The position numbers and the translations under genes are program-made. Source: Streptomyces albicerus (GTDB lineage Bacteria; Actinomycetota; Actinomycetes; Streptomycetales; Streptomycetaceae). From it: a stretch of 64,000 nucleotides of DNA. Positions 9,262 through 17,926 of the stretch are shown piece by piece. Below the pieces are notes generated by a model. It saw only the letters and a list, made by a program, of their open reading frames with translations. It was not told the DNA's origin and did not search any database. Each line of letters starts with the position of its first letter. The first letter of the stretch is position 1. The stretch is taken from the NCBI RefSeq assembly GCF_008905045.1, contig NZ_VWMY01000049.1:1-64000 (forward strand). The letters are read 5' to 3'.

Positions 9262-10236
9262 ATGTCGCATCCCCTGACCCGTGTGCTGACCCTGCTGGAA
9301 CTCCTCCAGTCCAACGCCCGGCTCACCGGGACGGAGCTGGCCGACCGCCTGGACACCGACGTCCGCACCGTGCGCCGCTACACGGCCCACCTACGCGACT
9401 TGGGCATCCCTGTGGAGGCCGAACGCGGCCGCTACGGCGGCTATCGACTGGCCCGCGGCTACCGTATGCCACCTCTGGTCCTCACCAATGACGAGGCCCT
9501 CGCCGTCGTCCTTGGCCTGCTCGCGGCAGAACGTCTGGGCATGGGCACCGCCGCGCCGGCCAGTGCCGGTGCCTTGGCCAAGATCGAGCGGGTGCTCCCG
9601 CACGCCCTGCGCGAACCGCTCGCCGCCATGTGGGAGACCTTGTCCTTCACCGCCAACGCCGTAATCGGGCAGGCACCCGGAACCGGCGTCCTGCTGGCAC
9701 TGGCCCAGGCCTCCCGCGCCCGCACGACCGTCGCCATCAGCCACCAGTCCTGGCGCCAGGAACACACCGAACGCGACATCGACCCCTACGGCGTGGTCTT
9801 CCACACCGGCCGCTGGTACGTCGTCGGCCACGACCACCTCCGCGACAGCTTGCGCACCTTCCGCATCGACCGCATCACCTCCGTCATCCCCCGAGCCGAC
9901 AGCTTCACCGCACCCGACGGCTTCGACCCCGTCGCCCACCTGACCTCGACCCTCGCTCAGGGGCCCTACCGCTGGCAGGTCGAGGTGACGATCCATGGCC
10001 CCCTCGATGAGATCGCTCGCCGGCTGCCTCGCTCAGCGGTGACCCTCACCGCCCAGCCCACCGGCGTTCTCATGCACGCACGGGCAGAACGGCTGGACGG
10101 CATGGCCCACATGCTCGCCTCCCTGGAGTGGCCTTTCACCATCAACCATCCCGACGAACTGCGGCAGGCGCTCAAGAATCTGGCCGCCCAGCTCACCGCA
10201 GCCGCCCAGCGGAAACCGGAAGAACTACCGCAGTAA
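9262..10236 (+). CDS. HTH-WYL (YafY-type) transcriptional regulator
   Basis: 324 residues. The N-terminal HTH_11-type winged helix is plain: LLELLQSNARLTGTELADRLDTDVRTVRRY, then ERGRYGGYRL. The middle and end form the WYL effector-binding region (GRWYVVGHDHLRDSLRTFRIDRI). WYL proteins sense small ligands or nucleic acids and switch neighbouring genes on or off. The divergent hydrolase gene is the obvious target. The stop codon lies inside a perfect inverted repeat. Confidence 0.88.
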   Translation: MSHPLTRVLTLLELLQSNARLTGTELADRLDTDVRTVRRYTAHLRDLGIPVEAERGRYGGYRLARGYRMPPLVLTNDEALAVVLGLLAAERLGMGTAAPASAGALAKIERVLPHALREPLAAMWETLSFTANAVIGQAPGTGVLLALAQASRARTTVAISHQSWRQEHTERDIDPYGVVFHTGRWYVVGHDHLRDSLRTFRIDRITSVIPRADSFTAPDGFDPVAHLTSTLAQGPYRWQVEVTIHGPLDEIARRLPRSAVTLTAQPTGVLMHARAERLDGMAHMLASLEWPFTINHPDELRQALKNLAAQLTAAAQRKPEELPQ

Positions 10237-10331
10237 ATACCGGATTTACTGCGACGGCGCCCTGGCCGTGATCGTCGCGACCTGCGGCGGACCGTTCCGG
10301 CTTCCAGAGCGAGATGTACGCATTTACTGCG
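10229..10331. repeat. Inverted repeat CGCAGTAAAT/ATTTACTGCG plus a third copy
   Basis: CGCAGTAAAT (10229-10238) and ATTTACTGCG (10244-10253) form a perfect 10-bp stem with a 5-nt loop spanning the stop codon of the WYL gene. The same ten bases ATTTACTGCG recur in direct orientation at 10322-10331. The stem could act as a terminator without a T tract, but the extra copy suggests a protein-binding site instead. AT-rich decamers repeated within 110 bases are unusual at this GC content. Confidence 0.6.
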
Positions 10332-10370
10332 GCGTCACTCTGCTGACCACGCGTAAAGCCGCATCAAGAT

Positions 10371-10604
10371 CTACTCATTGCCCCCTTGACGCGTATCTCT
10401 GAACCCCAGACCGATGTGCTCGATGTCGGTAGTCGTGACGTTCTGGCTGCCCGACATCCGGAACCTCGCTCGGAGATCCGAGGCCCACTCGTGCCGCATC
10501 AGACGCTGAGCCTCGTCGGCACCGTTGAGTTCCAGCCCGTCGCCTTCCGGCAACGGCTGCCCGTTCTGCCGCCCTACGAACGGGGATCTCCCGGGAGACC
10601 GCAA
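10371..10604 (-). CDS. Small hypothetical protein, uncertain
   Basis: A 77-codon frame starts at TTG 10604, 10 bases after the stop of the upstream regulator gene. The protein is polar (GDGLELNGADEAQRLMRHEW) and I recognise no family. The weak start codon lowers confidence; the close spacing to the regulator is the only support. Confidence 0.3.
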   Translation of the reverse strand: MRSPGRSPFVGRQNGQPLPEGDGLELNGADEAQRLMRHEWASDLRARFRMSGSQNVTTTDIEHIGLGFRDTRQGGNE

Positions 10605-10614
10605 GGCTCAGGGC

Positions 10615-12006
10615 TCAGGCGGCGACGCCGAGTTCGGCGCGGGTGCGGTGGATGAACTCGCGGACGGCCGGTTCGCGCCGCCAAGGGACGAGGGCGGCGT
10701 TGAACTCGCGCACGTAGTCCTTGGCCCGGGAGGACTGGACGCGGGCGAGGATGTCGACGGACCGGTGGCCGAGTTCGAGGCCGTGGTCGAGGTCGCGGGC
10801 CTGGAGGTGGGCGGTCCCGACGATGGCGAGGCGCATGCCGACGGACCGGGTGAACACCCCGGTCGGCATCGCGGCGGCGTGTTGGTTCCAGCTGAGAGCG
10901 GCCTTGGGGCTCTTCAGGTCGCGGAAGATCTCGGCGGCGTCGGCGGAGAGACGGGAGTGCGCATAAAAGTCGATCCAGGCGGGCTCGTCGCCGCTGTCGT
11001 CCTTCGCCTGCCCCAGCAGGTCCTCGGAGGTTTTCAGCGCCTTCGAGGCGGCCCTGGCGTCGTTCTCACGGGCATGAGCGCGGGCCTCGATCAGCTTGGT
11101 GAACGCCAATACCCGGGGCACGGCCTGCCCCTTTGCCCGCTCGAAGGCGCCCTGGACCATGTCCACGGCCTCCGACGCGAACCCGCGCATCAGGGTCTGC
11201 ATGGCCATGGTGGTCAGGACATAGCAGCCCAGCTGCACGTCACTGCCGGCGCGGGCGAGACGGAGGGCCTGGATGAAGTGCCGCTGGGCGGCGTCGTGCT
11301 GGCCGACGTCGAACGCCGTCCACCCGGCGAGCCGCGACAACTCGGCGGTCACCGAGAAGAGTTCGCGGCCGATCTCGTCCGAGAAGGAGCCCTGCAGAAG
11401 TGGGCCCGCGCGGTGGTCGAGGCAGTCGGTGACGGAGTTGGCCTTCCAGTTCCCGCCGCCGTATTTAGAGTCCCAGCGGCGGGCGTCGTCGGCGGCCTCG
11501 CGCAGTTCGTCGAGGTCGGCTCGCCCGACCTGCTTCCCGCCACGATGGTCAGCGGTCTCGTCGGCAGGGGTGACGAGCCACCGGGTGACGGGGGTGGTGA
11601 AGGCGGAGGCGGCGAAGCCGGATCCGGCCAGAAAGTCGCGGCGGTTCACGGAGCTCCAGAACGAAGTGGCGACGCGGACGGCGTCGGCGGGGTCTCGCGG
11701 GAAATCCAACCCCACCGAGGCGTCGATTGTCTCCGCCTCGCCCATCCCGATCTCGTCGAGGTTGACGGGCCGGCCGAGCCGTTCGCCGATGGCCTGCGCC
11801 AACAGGTTCGGCACCGGCCATTTCGGCGTCATCCCGCGGCGGCACCAGTTCGCCACGGACGTGTGTGAGTAGTCGGTCTCAATCCCGGCGGCATGGGCGA
11901 GCTGGTTGACGCGCAGAGCCAGGGATTTGTGGCTCGCGCCGCTGGCTTCGATGAGCCGGGCCAGGTCCGCGTTGGGCGGACGGGTCCGGCGGGTGGTCGA
12001 CGCCAC
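10615..12006 (-). CDS. NsdA-like XRE/TPR transcriptional regulator
   Basis: About 463 residues from GTG 12006, chosen because AGGGAGAAGG lies just upstream; a longer frame to 12087 lacks this. The N-terminal third is a helix-turn-helix region (DYSHTSVANWCRRGMTPKW, then AIGERLGRPVNLDEIGMGEAE). The remainder is helical TPR-like repeats (ADDARRWDSKYGGGNWKA, QHDAAQRHFIQALRLA, SRLSADAAEIFRDL). This resembles NsdA and related Streptomyces regulators that restrain sporulation or antibiotic production. It is divergent from an asparagine synthase gene, which it may regulate. Confidence 0.75.
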   Translation of the reverse strand: MASTTRRTRPPNADLARLIEASGASHKSLALRVNQLAHAAGIETDYSHTSVANWCRRGMTPKWPVPNLLAQAIGERLGRPVNLDEIGMGEAETIDASVGLDFPRDPADAVRVATSFWSSVNRRDFLAGSGFAASAFTTPVTRWLVTPADETADHRGGKQVGRADLDELREAADDARRWDSKYGGGNWKANSVTDCLDHRAGPLLQGSFSDEIGRELFSVTAELSRLAGWTAFDVGQHDAAQRHFIQALRLARAGSDVQLGCYVLTTMAMQTLMRGFASEAVDMVQGAFERAKGQAVPRVLAFTKLIEARAHARENDARAASKALKTSEDLLGQAKDDSGDEPAWIDFYAHSRLSADAAEIFRDLKSPKAALSWNQHAAAMPTGVFTRSVGMRLAIVGTAHLQARDLDHGLELGHRSVDILARVQSSRAKDYVREFNAALVPWRREPAVREFIHRTRAELGVAA

Positions 12007-12326
12007 GACCTTCTCCCTTGCCGGTGACCGGAGCGCGGGCGACTCGAACACGTAGTTGGGCACGTATGTCTGTACTTGGTGGAGCACGACGTCGTACCCG
12101 TCCGAGGGCTAAGAGTCGTACGCGTTCCGCGTGTTGGGTCACTGACGATATTCCTCTTCGGCGGGTCGTGAACCGCCTTTGCGAGTTGTGAGCCCCCCTG
12201 CGAGCCCTCCCCGAGATCTTCCCGGGCGGCTGTGATGTGAGCCCAGGCCGCCGCCGGGCTGGGAGGAAGGACCCTCGGCGGCGGTCGCCGCCAAGGCACC
12301 ACCACTCACTCGGGGGTGAACCAGAT
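12007..12326. promoter_or_regulatory. 320-base divergent intergenic region
   Basis: It separates the NsdA-like gene from the asparagine synthase gene and must hold both promoters. I see no gene and no convincing pair of -35/-10 boxes. The plus-strand ribosome site GGGGGTGA lies at its right edge. Confidence 0.4.
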
Positions 12327-14093
12327 ATGTGCGGAATCGCAGGACTGGCCGGAGCCGACGCCGTCCGGCACGAGCAGACCGTCGGTGCGATGGGCGCCAC
12401 GCAGGCCCACCGCGGGCCGGACGGCACCATGCACGCCGCCGCGAGCGACGGGCGGGCGGTGCTGGCCATGAACACGCTGCTGATCGTCGACCCGCAGGCG
12501 ATGCCCGGCCCCTACCTCGACCGTGATACCGGGGTGCTGCTGGCTTTCAACGGCGAGATCTACAACTACCGACAGCAGGCCGCCGCCTGGGGCATCCTGC
12601 TCGGCCCTCGCGACACAGACGCGCACTTCGTGCTGCGAGCCTGGGCCAAGATCGGCCCGTCCTGCCTCGACGGGCTGGACGGCATGTTCGCCCTGGCCGT
12701 CTACGACCCGCGCGTCGGCAAGCTGTTCATGGCCCGCGACCGGCTCGGTGAGAAGCCGCTCTACTGGCGTCTGGACGGCGGCCGGCTCGCGTTCGCCTCC
12801 GAGGTCACCACCCTGGCCGGATACGGCGCTGCCCCGCTCGTCCTGCGGCCCGAGGTGATCGCGATCGAGACGCCAGCTGGTGTCGACACTCCCTTCCAGG
12901 GCATCCAGCTGCTCGCCCCGGCCACGCTGCTGGCCTTCGACATCGCGAGTGGCTCCCTGGACCAGCACACCTACTGGAAACTCCAGGACTGCCAGCCCTT
13001 CACCGGCACCTACAGTGAGGCCCTGGCGAGGTTCTCCGTCGTGCTGGCCGAGCAGATCCCGCTGCGGGCCCCGGGCTGCGACTTCGCGCTCTTACTCTCG
13101 GGTGGGCTCGATTCGTCGGTGCTGGCCTATCTGCTGCGGCCCCCGGTCTGTGTCACCGTCCGCTACCCGGGACAGGACCGGCTCGACGAGTCGCAGATCG
13201 CGGCCCAGATCGCATCCGACATCGGGGCCGAGCTGGTGGTTGTCGAGCCGGACCACGTCGACTTCACCAAAGTGCTGCCGCACATGATGTCCGCTCTGGA
13301 CTACCCGATGGGCAACGCGTCCACGTTCTCTGAGTACATGGCCTACCGGAAGATCGCTGACCTCGGGCTCAAGGTCGCGGTCGGCGGGCTCGGCCCGGAC
13401 GAGTTCCTCATGGGCTACGTCCGCCACGCCATGGTCCTGTTCGGCCCGGACGCCGTCCTGGCCGCCGGGATGGACGCCTACCGGCCGCTGGCCGCCAAGC
13501 TCCTGCACACGGCCGTCGAGGAACTCGACCCTGCCGAGGCGGTCACCCGGCTCGTCCTGCGCGGCCCCGACCCCGACGGCCGCATCCGCGACCTCGTCGC
13601 CACCGCGATGGACACCAGCGGTGGGGACCTGGCCCGCGGCCTCACCCTCGCCGACCTGGCGACGGCCTGGCGTCCGCTGGTGATGACGAGCGACAAGCTC
13701 GCCTCCGCCTACGCCCTCGAACGCCGGTCTCCCTACCTGGCCCGCGCCCTGGTCGAGCTGTCCTACCGGCTACCCGCCGAGCACAAGATCGCCCACCCGG
13801 CCGAGGGCAAGCGGATCCTCCGCGACGCCGCGAAGGCCCTGGGCCTGCCGCGGGAGGTCTGGGGCAGCCGGGACAAGCTCGGCTTCGCCTCCCCGGTCCC
13901 GTCCTGGCTGAACGGCCAGCTCGCGGCCTGGGCGGATGCCCAGATCCACACCGCCCTGGCGGAGGCGCCGGTCGCGATGCGGCCGCTGCTCGAGGGCGGG
14001 CTCAAGCAGGGCGGGCGGTTCGACCGCACCCGGATGCAGGCCCTCATGGCGGCCGCCTGGTTTTGCGACCAGACGGTGAGGGCTGCCGCATGA
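12327..14093 (+). CDS. Asparagine synthase (glutamine-hydrolysing) family protein
   Basis: 588 residues from ATG 12327 behind GGGGGTGA. It begins MCGIAGLAG, so Cys2 is free to be the N-terminal glutaminase nucleophile. RGPDG and FNGEIYNYR are the glutaminase signatures. The synthetase half has the ATP pyrophosphatase loop SGGLDSS near residue 258, YPMGNASTFSEYM, and GLGPDEFLMGY. The enzyme amidates a carboxylate via an acyl-adenylate. Whether the substrate is Asp or a pathway intermediate cannot be told. Codon 256, inside the P-loop strand, is TTA (13092), suggesting bldA control. It is followed by a Nudix hydrolase and a nucleotide-sugar dehydrogenase in the same direction. Confidence 0.88.
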   Translation: MCGIAGLAGADAVRHEQTVGAMGATQAHRGPDGTMHAAASDGRAVLAMNTLLIVDPQAMPGPYLDRDTGVLLAFNGEIYNYRQQAAAWGILLGPRDTDAHFVLRAWAKIGPSCLDGLDGMFALAVYDPRVGKLFMARDRLGEKPLYWRLDGGRLAFASEVTTLAGYGAAPLVLRPEVIAIETPAGVDTPFQGIQLLAPATLLAFDIASGSLDQHTYWKLQDCQPFTGTYSEALARFSVVLAEQIPLRAPGCDFALLLSGGLDSSVLAYLLRPPVCVTVRYPGQDRLDESQIAAQIASDIGAELVVVEPDHVDFTKVLPHMMSALDYPMGNASTFSEYMAYRKIADLGLKVAVGGLGPDEFLMGYVRHAMVLFGPDAVLAAGMDAYRPLAAKLLHTAVEELDPAEAVTRLVLRGPDPDGRIRDLVATAMDTSGGDLARGLTLADLATAWRPLVMTSDKLASAYALERRSPYLARALVELSYRLPAEHKIAHPAEGKRILRDAAKALGLPREVWGSRDKLGFASPVPSWLNGQLAAWADAQIHTALAEAPVAMRPLLEGGLKQGGRFDRTRMQALMAAAWFCDQTVRAAA

Positions 14094-14121
14094 CGACCTG
14101 TCGCCTCACTACGGTGTCCGG

Positions 14122-14562
14122 ATGCACCAGGACACCACTGCCGAGAGCCCGGCCACCGCCCGCGGCGCCGTCGCGATCATCGCCAACCGCCGCAGCGAAC
14201 TCCTCCTCCACCTGCGTGACAACCTGCCCGGCAAGATCGCCTGGCCGGATCACTGGAGCGTTCTGGGAGGCGGCTGCGATCCCGGCGAGACCCCGGCCGC
14301 TGCGATCGTCCGCGAGCTCGACGAAGAAGCCGGCCTGGTCGTCGACGACCTCACCGAGCTGTTCGAGATTCGCGACGAGCACGGCTCCGGCCAGCTGATC
14401 ACGTTCTTCGCCGCCTCCTGGGACGGCGACGAGACCCAGCTCCCGCTGGCCGAGGGCGTCAAGCTCCAGTTCTTCGCCCCCGAACACCTCGGCATCCTCA
14501 CGATCCCGCCGTTCATCCGGGACGGGATCAACCGCTACCTGGCTGCGGCGCGGCCCTCCTGA
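14122..14562 (+). CDS. Nudix hydrolase
   Basis: 146 residues with a complete Nudix box GX5EX7REUXEEXGU: GCDPGETPAAAIVRELDEEA followed by GLV. The Glu residues bind the metal that hydrolyses a nucleoside diphosphate linked to X. The substrate cannot be assigned. It lies 28 bases after the asparagine synthase gene and is probably cotranscribed with it. Confidence 0.88.
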   Translation: MHQDTTAESPATARGAVAIIANRRSELLLHLRDNLPGKIAWPDHWSVLGGGCDPGETPAAAIVRELDEEAGLVVDDLTELFEIRDEHGSGQLITFFAASWDGDETQLPLAEGVKLQFFAPEHLGILTIPPFIRDGINRYLAAARPS

Positions 14563-14590
14563 GCACCCCGCCCTTCCCGGGCGGGGCAGA

Positions 14591-14617
14591 GGTGGGGGCC
14601 GCCGGGCGGCCCCCACC
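14591..14617 (+). terminator. Strong GC hairpin between Nudix and dehydrogenase genes
   Basis: GGTGGGGGCCGCC and GGCGGCCCCCACC are perfect complements around a single base (realistically an 11-bp stem). No T tract follows. It ends 19 bases before the next ATG, so it may be a terminator or attenuator that lowers expression of the dehydrogenase. Confidence 0.55.
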
Positions 14618-14636
14618 TCGCAAAGGAACCCCGCTC

Positions 14637-15956
14637 ATGAAGCTCACCGTCGTCGGCTGCGGCTACCTCGGCGCCACCCACGCGGCCTGCATGGCCGAAC
14701 TCGGCCACGAGGTTCTCGGCATGGACTGCGACATGGACAAGGTCGCCGTCCTGAACTCCGGCAAGGCCCCCTTCCACGAACGCGACCTCGACGGCCTCCT
14801 CGCCAAGCACACCGCGACGGGGCGCCTGAAGTTCACCGCCTCGTACGCGGAGGCCGCAGCCTTCGCCGAGCTGCACTTCATCGGCGTCGGCACCCCGCAG
14901 CAGCCCGGCGAGAACGCTTATGACCTCTCCCACCTGTTCGCCGCTGTCCGCCAGCTCGCACCCCGAATCAAGAGTCCGGCCGTCGTCGCGGTGAAGTCGA
15001 CCGTCCCGGTCGGCACCGCACCCCGCGTCCGCGACCTCCTCCACGAGTTCGCACCCGTCGGCGACCGCGTTCAGGTCGCCTGGAACCCTGAGTTCCTGCG
15101 CGAGTCGTTCGCCATCGAGGACACCCTCCGCCCCGACCGGCTTGTCCTCGGCTTCGACACCGAGCACTCCTGGGCCGAAGCCGTGCTGCGGCAGTGCTTC
15201 GAGAAGATCATCGAAGCGGGGACGCCGACGATCGTCACCGACTGGGCCACCGCCGAGCTCGCCAAGGCGTCCGCGAACGCCTTCCTCGCCACGAAGATCT
15301 CCTTCATCAACGCGATCGCCGAGGTCTGCGAAGCCTCCGGTGCCGACGTCGGCCAGCTCGCCGACATCCTCGGCCATGACGCACGCATCGGTCGCCGCGG
15401 CATGCGGCCCGGCCTCGGCTTCGGTGGCGGCTGCCTGCCCAAGGACATCCGCGGCTTCATGGCCCGCGCCGGTGAGCTCGGTGTCGACCAGGCTCTGACG
15501 ATCCTTCGCGAGGTCGACGCGATCAACAACCGGCGCCGCGAGCGCATGGTCGACCTCGCCTGCGAACAGGTCGGCGGCAACCTCGGCGGCAAACGGATCA
15601 CCGTCTGGGGCGCCGCCTTCAAGCCCGAGACCGACGACATCCGCGACTCCCCCGCCCTGGCCGTCGCCCACAAGCTCCACGAACTCGGCGCCACGGTCAC
15701 CGTCACCGACCCCCAGGCCCTCGACAACGCCCGCAAGATGCACCCCGAACTCGACTACATCGACGACCCCATTGCCGCCGTCCAGGACGCCGAGCTGCTG
15801 CTGCACCTCACCGAGTGGCCGCAGTTCTCCCACATCGACCCCCACCGCCTCGCCGCCCGCATCGCAACCCCGAAGGTCATCGACGGGCGCGGCACCCTCA
15901 ACCTGGCCACCTGGCGCGAAGCCGGCTGGACCTTCCGCGCCCTCGGCCGCCCCTGA
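14637..15956 (+). CDS. UDP-glucose/GDP-mannose 6-dehydrogenase family protein
   Basis: 439 residues from ATG 14637 (RBS AAAGGA). The N-terminal Rossmann fold begins MKLTVVGCGYLGATHAACMAELGHEV. The central domain has KSTVPVGTA and NPEFLRES. The catalytic Cys is in FGGGCLPKDIRGF, where family members have GGxCxPKD. The C-terminal domain has GAAFKPETDDIRDSPA. The enzyme oxidises a nucleotide-sugar C6 alcohol to the acid in two NAD steps. With the Nudix and amidotransferase neighbours it could supply or modify an activated uronic acid; that link is inference. Confidence 0.9.
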   Translation: MKLTVVGCGYLGATHAACMAELGHEVLGMDCDMDKVAVLNSGKAPFHERDLDGLLAKHTATGRLKFTASYAEAAAFAELHFIGVGTPQQPGENAYDLSHLFAAVRQLAPRIKSPAVVAVKSTVPVGTAPRVRDLLHEFAPVGDRVQVAWNPEFLRESFAIEDTLRPDRLVLGFDTEHSWAEAVLRQCFEKIIEAGTPTIVTDWATAELAKASANAFLATKISFINAIAEVCEASGADVGQLADILGHDARIGRRGMRPGLGFGGGCLPKDIRGFMARAGELGVDQALTILREVDAINNRRRERMVDLACEQVGGNLGGKRITVWGAAFKPETDDIRDSPALAVAHKLHELGATVTVTDPQALDNARKMHPELDYIDDPIAAVQDAELLLHLTEWPQFSHIDPHRLAARIATPKVIDGRGTLNLATWREAGWTFRALGRP

Positions 15957-16021
15957 GTCCCTCACTAGTGCTGCCGGTCCGGCCAGCGGGCGGGACGGTT
16001 CCGCCGGGACGGATGCAGGGG

Positions 16022-17926
16022 TCAGTGCTCGGTGAGGTCCCGGACGTCCCAGCCCGCGTCGATCATCACCTCCGCGTAGCGTTTGCCGCGGTCGCGGTGG
16101 GCGGCGAGCACCAACAGGTGGGTGGGGCGCGTAGCCCCGACGAAGACGAGCTGCACAGCGGCCTGGACACTCTTCAGCTCCCGCTGGGGGTCGCTCCCCT
16201 CCGCGACCATGCGGAGTGCCTCGGTCACGTCGAACTTCTTGCCGTTCTTCTCAAGGCACTCCAGGATCAGCGTCGCCGCATGGGTCTCGCCCTTCGCGCT
16301 CTGAATGGTCCCGGGTACGGCCCGCACCACTGGCACTGCGGCGGAGCTCTTGGGGACGCCGCCCGGTGCCCCGGCCGCCTCGGCCGCGGGGGTGAACTCC
16401 AGGCCGACGGCCTTCAGCGGCCGGTCGGCGAGCAGCTTCATCTGGACTGTCAGCTGCTCGGTGATCATGCCCCAGCCCGCCTCGTCGAACGCGGCTCCGT
16501 GGACGAGGAGTTCGCGCAGCAGGATCCGCACCCTGCCGCCGGGGGTCGCCGCAGACCTCTCGAGGCGGCCCAGCGCCGGTAGCCCTTCGCCGGTCAGGGG
16601 CGTGAAGGACGCGCGCAGGGCGTTCCACAACTCGGTCGCCGCTTCGTGGCTGTCCGCGCCGGACCTCCACTGGGTCCCTGCCGCGCGGGCCGCGTCGATC
16701 AGGGCGCGGTGGGCCGTCTGGCGGCCGGGCGGGGTGTAGCCGGGCACGTAGCAGGAGATCGACTGCGGGTAAGCCTGGGAGCCTCCCCGGCCCTGTCGCG
16801 CGCCCAGCACACGCGGCGGACGCCTGAGGAGGACGTCCTCGGGGACGATCACGGCGGCCATGCGTTCGAAGGTCGGCACGACGTCGGTCGCTGTGGCCTC
16901 GTCGAACAGCAATACCGCCACCTGGCCGTCGGGACCGGCTCCGTGGACTTGCTGGGGGCGCCGGACGGCCAGGCGGCTGGCCACTGCCGCGATCTGCGGT
17001 CCGAAGCGGCGGCTGACTGGCAGCTCCGGGGCGCCGGACAGAGGGAACGCCGAGGCGGGTCCGCTCACCGCGCGGACGTCGCTGTAGATGCCCTGGTTGG
17101 TGTCGCCTACCCGCTGCACCACTGTGGACGAAGAGGTGAAGACGAGGTCCAGCAGTTCGTGTTGGGTGGCGCTGGTGTCCTGCATCTCGTCGAGGAGAAC
17201 GAATGGGAAGCGCGCGGAGACGGCCGGGACGATGCCGGCGTGCTCGGTGAGGTACTGCTGGGCGATGGCGTACATGTCCTGGTAGCGGAAGATGCCTCGA
17301 CGGGCCAGAGTCCACTTGAGGCTGGACAACTGCTTGCCGCTGGTTGTCTCAGCGCGGAAGGGGGGTTCCCTGGTCGCGCCGGTGACCACGAGTTCGCCGT
17401 CCTTGTAGGTGAGCGTCGCCCCGGTGACGATGCCGGTGCCGTCGCGCTGGCGTTCCACGTAGCTGCGCAGGGTGGAGTAGTTGGGGTGTTGCAGGAGCCG
17501 GATTGCTGCGGTCTCGAAGGCCGCGTCGTCGACGGACCGGACCTCGACGCCCTTGGCCCGCACGGCCGGCAGCGCGAGGAAGGTGTGCACGAAGGACTGG
17601 ATGGTGCCGATGAAGTGCGGGTAGCGCAGCAGGCTCCGCCCCGCGGTTAGGGAGGCCACCCGGTCGGCGATCTCGTTCTTGGCCGTGTTGGTGTGGGAGA
17701 GCACGCACACCCCGCACGTCGTGGAGGTCCATGCGTCGGCCATGAGCGCGAGCTTGAGCCCGATCAAGGTGGTCTTGCCCGACCCCGGGACGGCCTGGAG
17801 GTCCTGTGTGGTCTCGCTCTGCAGGAAATCCCACTGCTCGACGTCAAGCGGGTCAAGTCCGAGGAGCTTCACCATGGCCTCCACCTTGTGTGTGGCGAAG
17901 GCATCGGGCAGGTAGGCGCCGGTCAC
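16022..17926 (-). CDS. gajB: Gabija system helicase-like protein GajB
   Basis: 634 residues. It is a UvrD/PcrA-like superfamily 1 protein with motif I AVPGSGKTTL near residue 45, motif Ia VLSHTNTAKNEI, motif II FVLLDEMQDTS near 243, GDTNQGIY (motif III), and a C-terminal LVFVGATRPTHLLVLA (motif VI). In Gabija, GajB works with the GajA nuclease against phages; it is thought to sense or remodel DNA ends. The GTG start at 17926 overlaps the gajA stop as GTGA, a translational-coupling arrangement. It is longer than the founding GajB (about 500 residues) but the gene pairing is diagnostic. Confidence 0.85.
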   Translation of the reverse strand: MTGAYLPDAFATHKVEAMVKLLGLDPLDVEQWDFLQSETTQDLQAVPGSGKTTLIGLKLALMADAWTSTTCGVCVLSHTNTAKNEIADRVASLTAGRSLLRYPHFIGTIQSFVHTFLALPAVRAKGVEVRSVDDAAFETAAIRLLQHPNYSTLRSYVERQRDGTGIVTGATLTYKDGELVVTGATREPPFRAETTSGKQLSSLKWTLARRGIFRYQDMYAIAQQYLTEHAGIVPAVSARFPFVLLDEMQDTSATQHELLDLVFTSSSTVVQRVGDTNQGIYSDVRAVSGPASAFPLSGAPELPVSRRFGPQIAAVASRLAVRRPQQVHGAGPDGQVAVLLFDEATATDVVPTFERMAAVIVPEDVLLRRPPRVLGARQGRGGSQAYPQSISCYVPGYTPPGRQTAHRALIDAARAAGTQWRSGADSHEAATELWNALRASFTPLTGEGLPALGRLERSAATPGGRVRILLRELLVHGAAFDEAGWGMITEQLTVQMKLLADRPLKAVGLEFTPAAEAAGAPGGVPKSSAAVPVVRAVPGTIQSAKGETHAATLILECLEKNGKKFDVTEALRMVAEGSDPQRELKSVQAAVQLVFVGATRPTHLLVLAAHRDRGKRYAEVMIDAGWDVRDLTEH

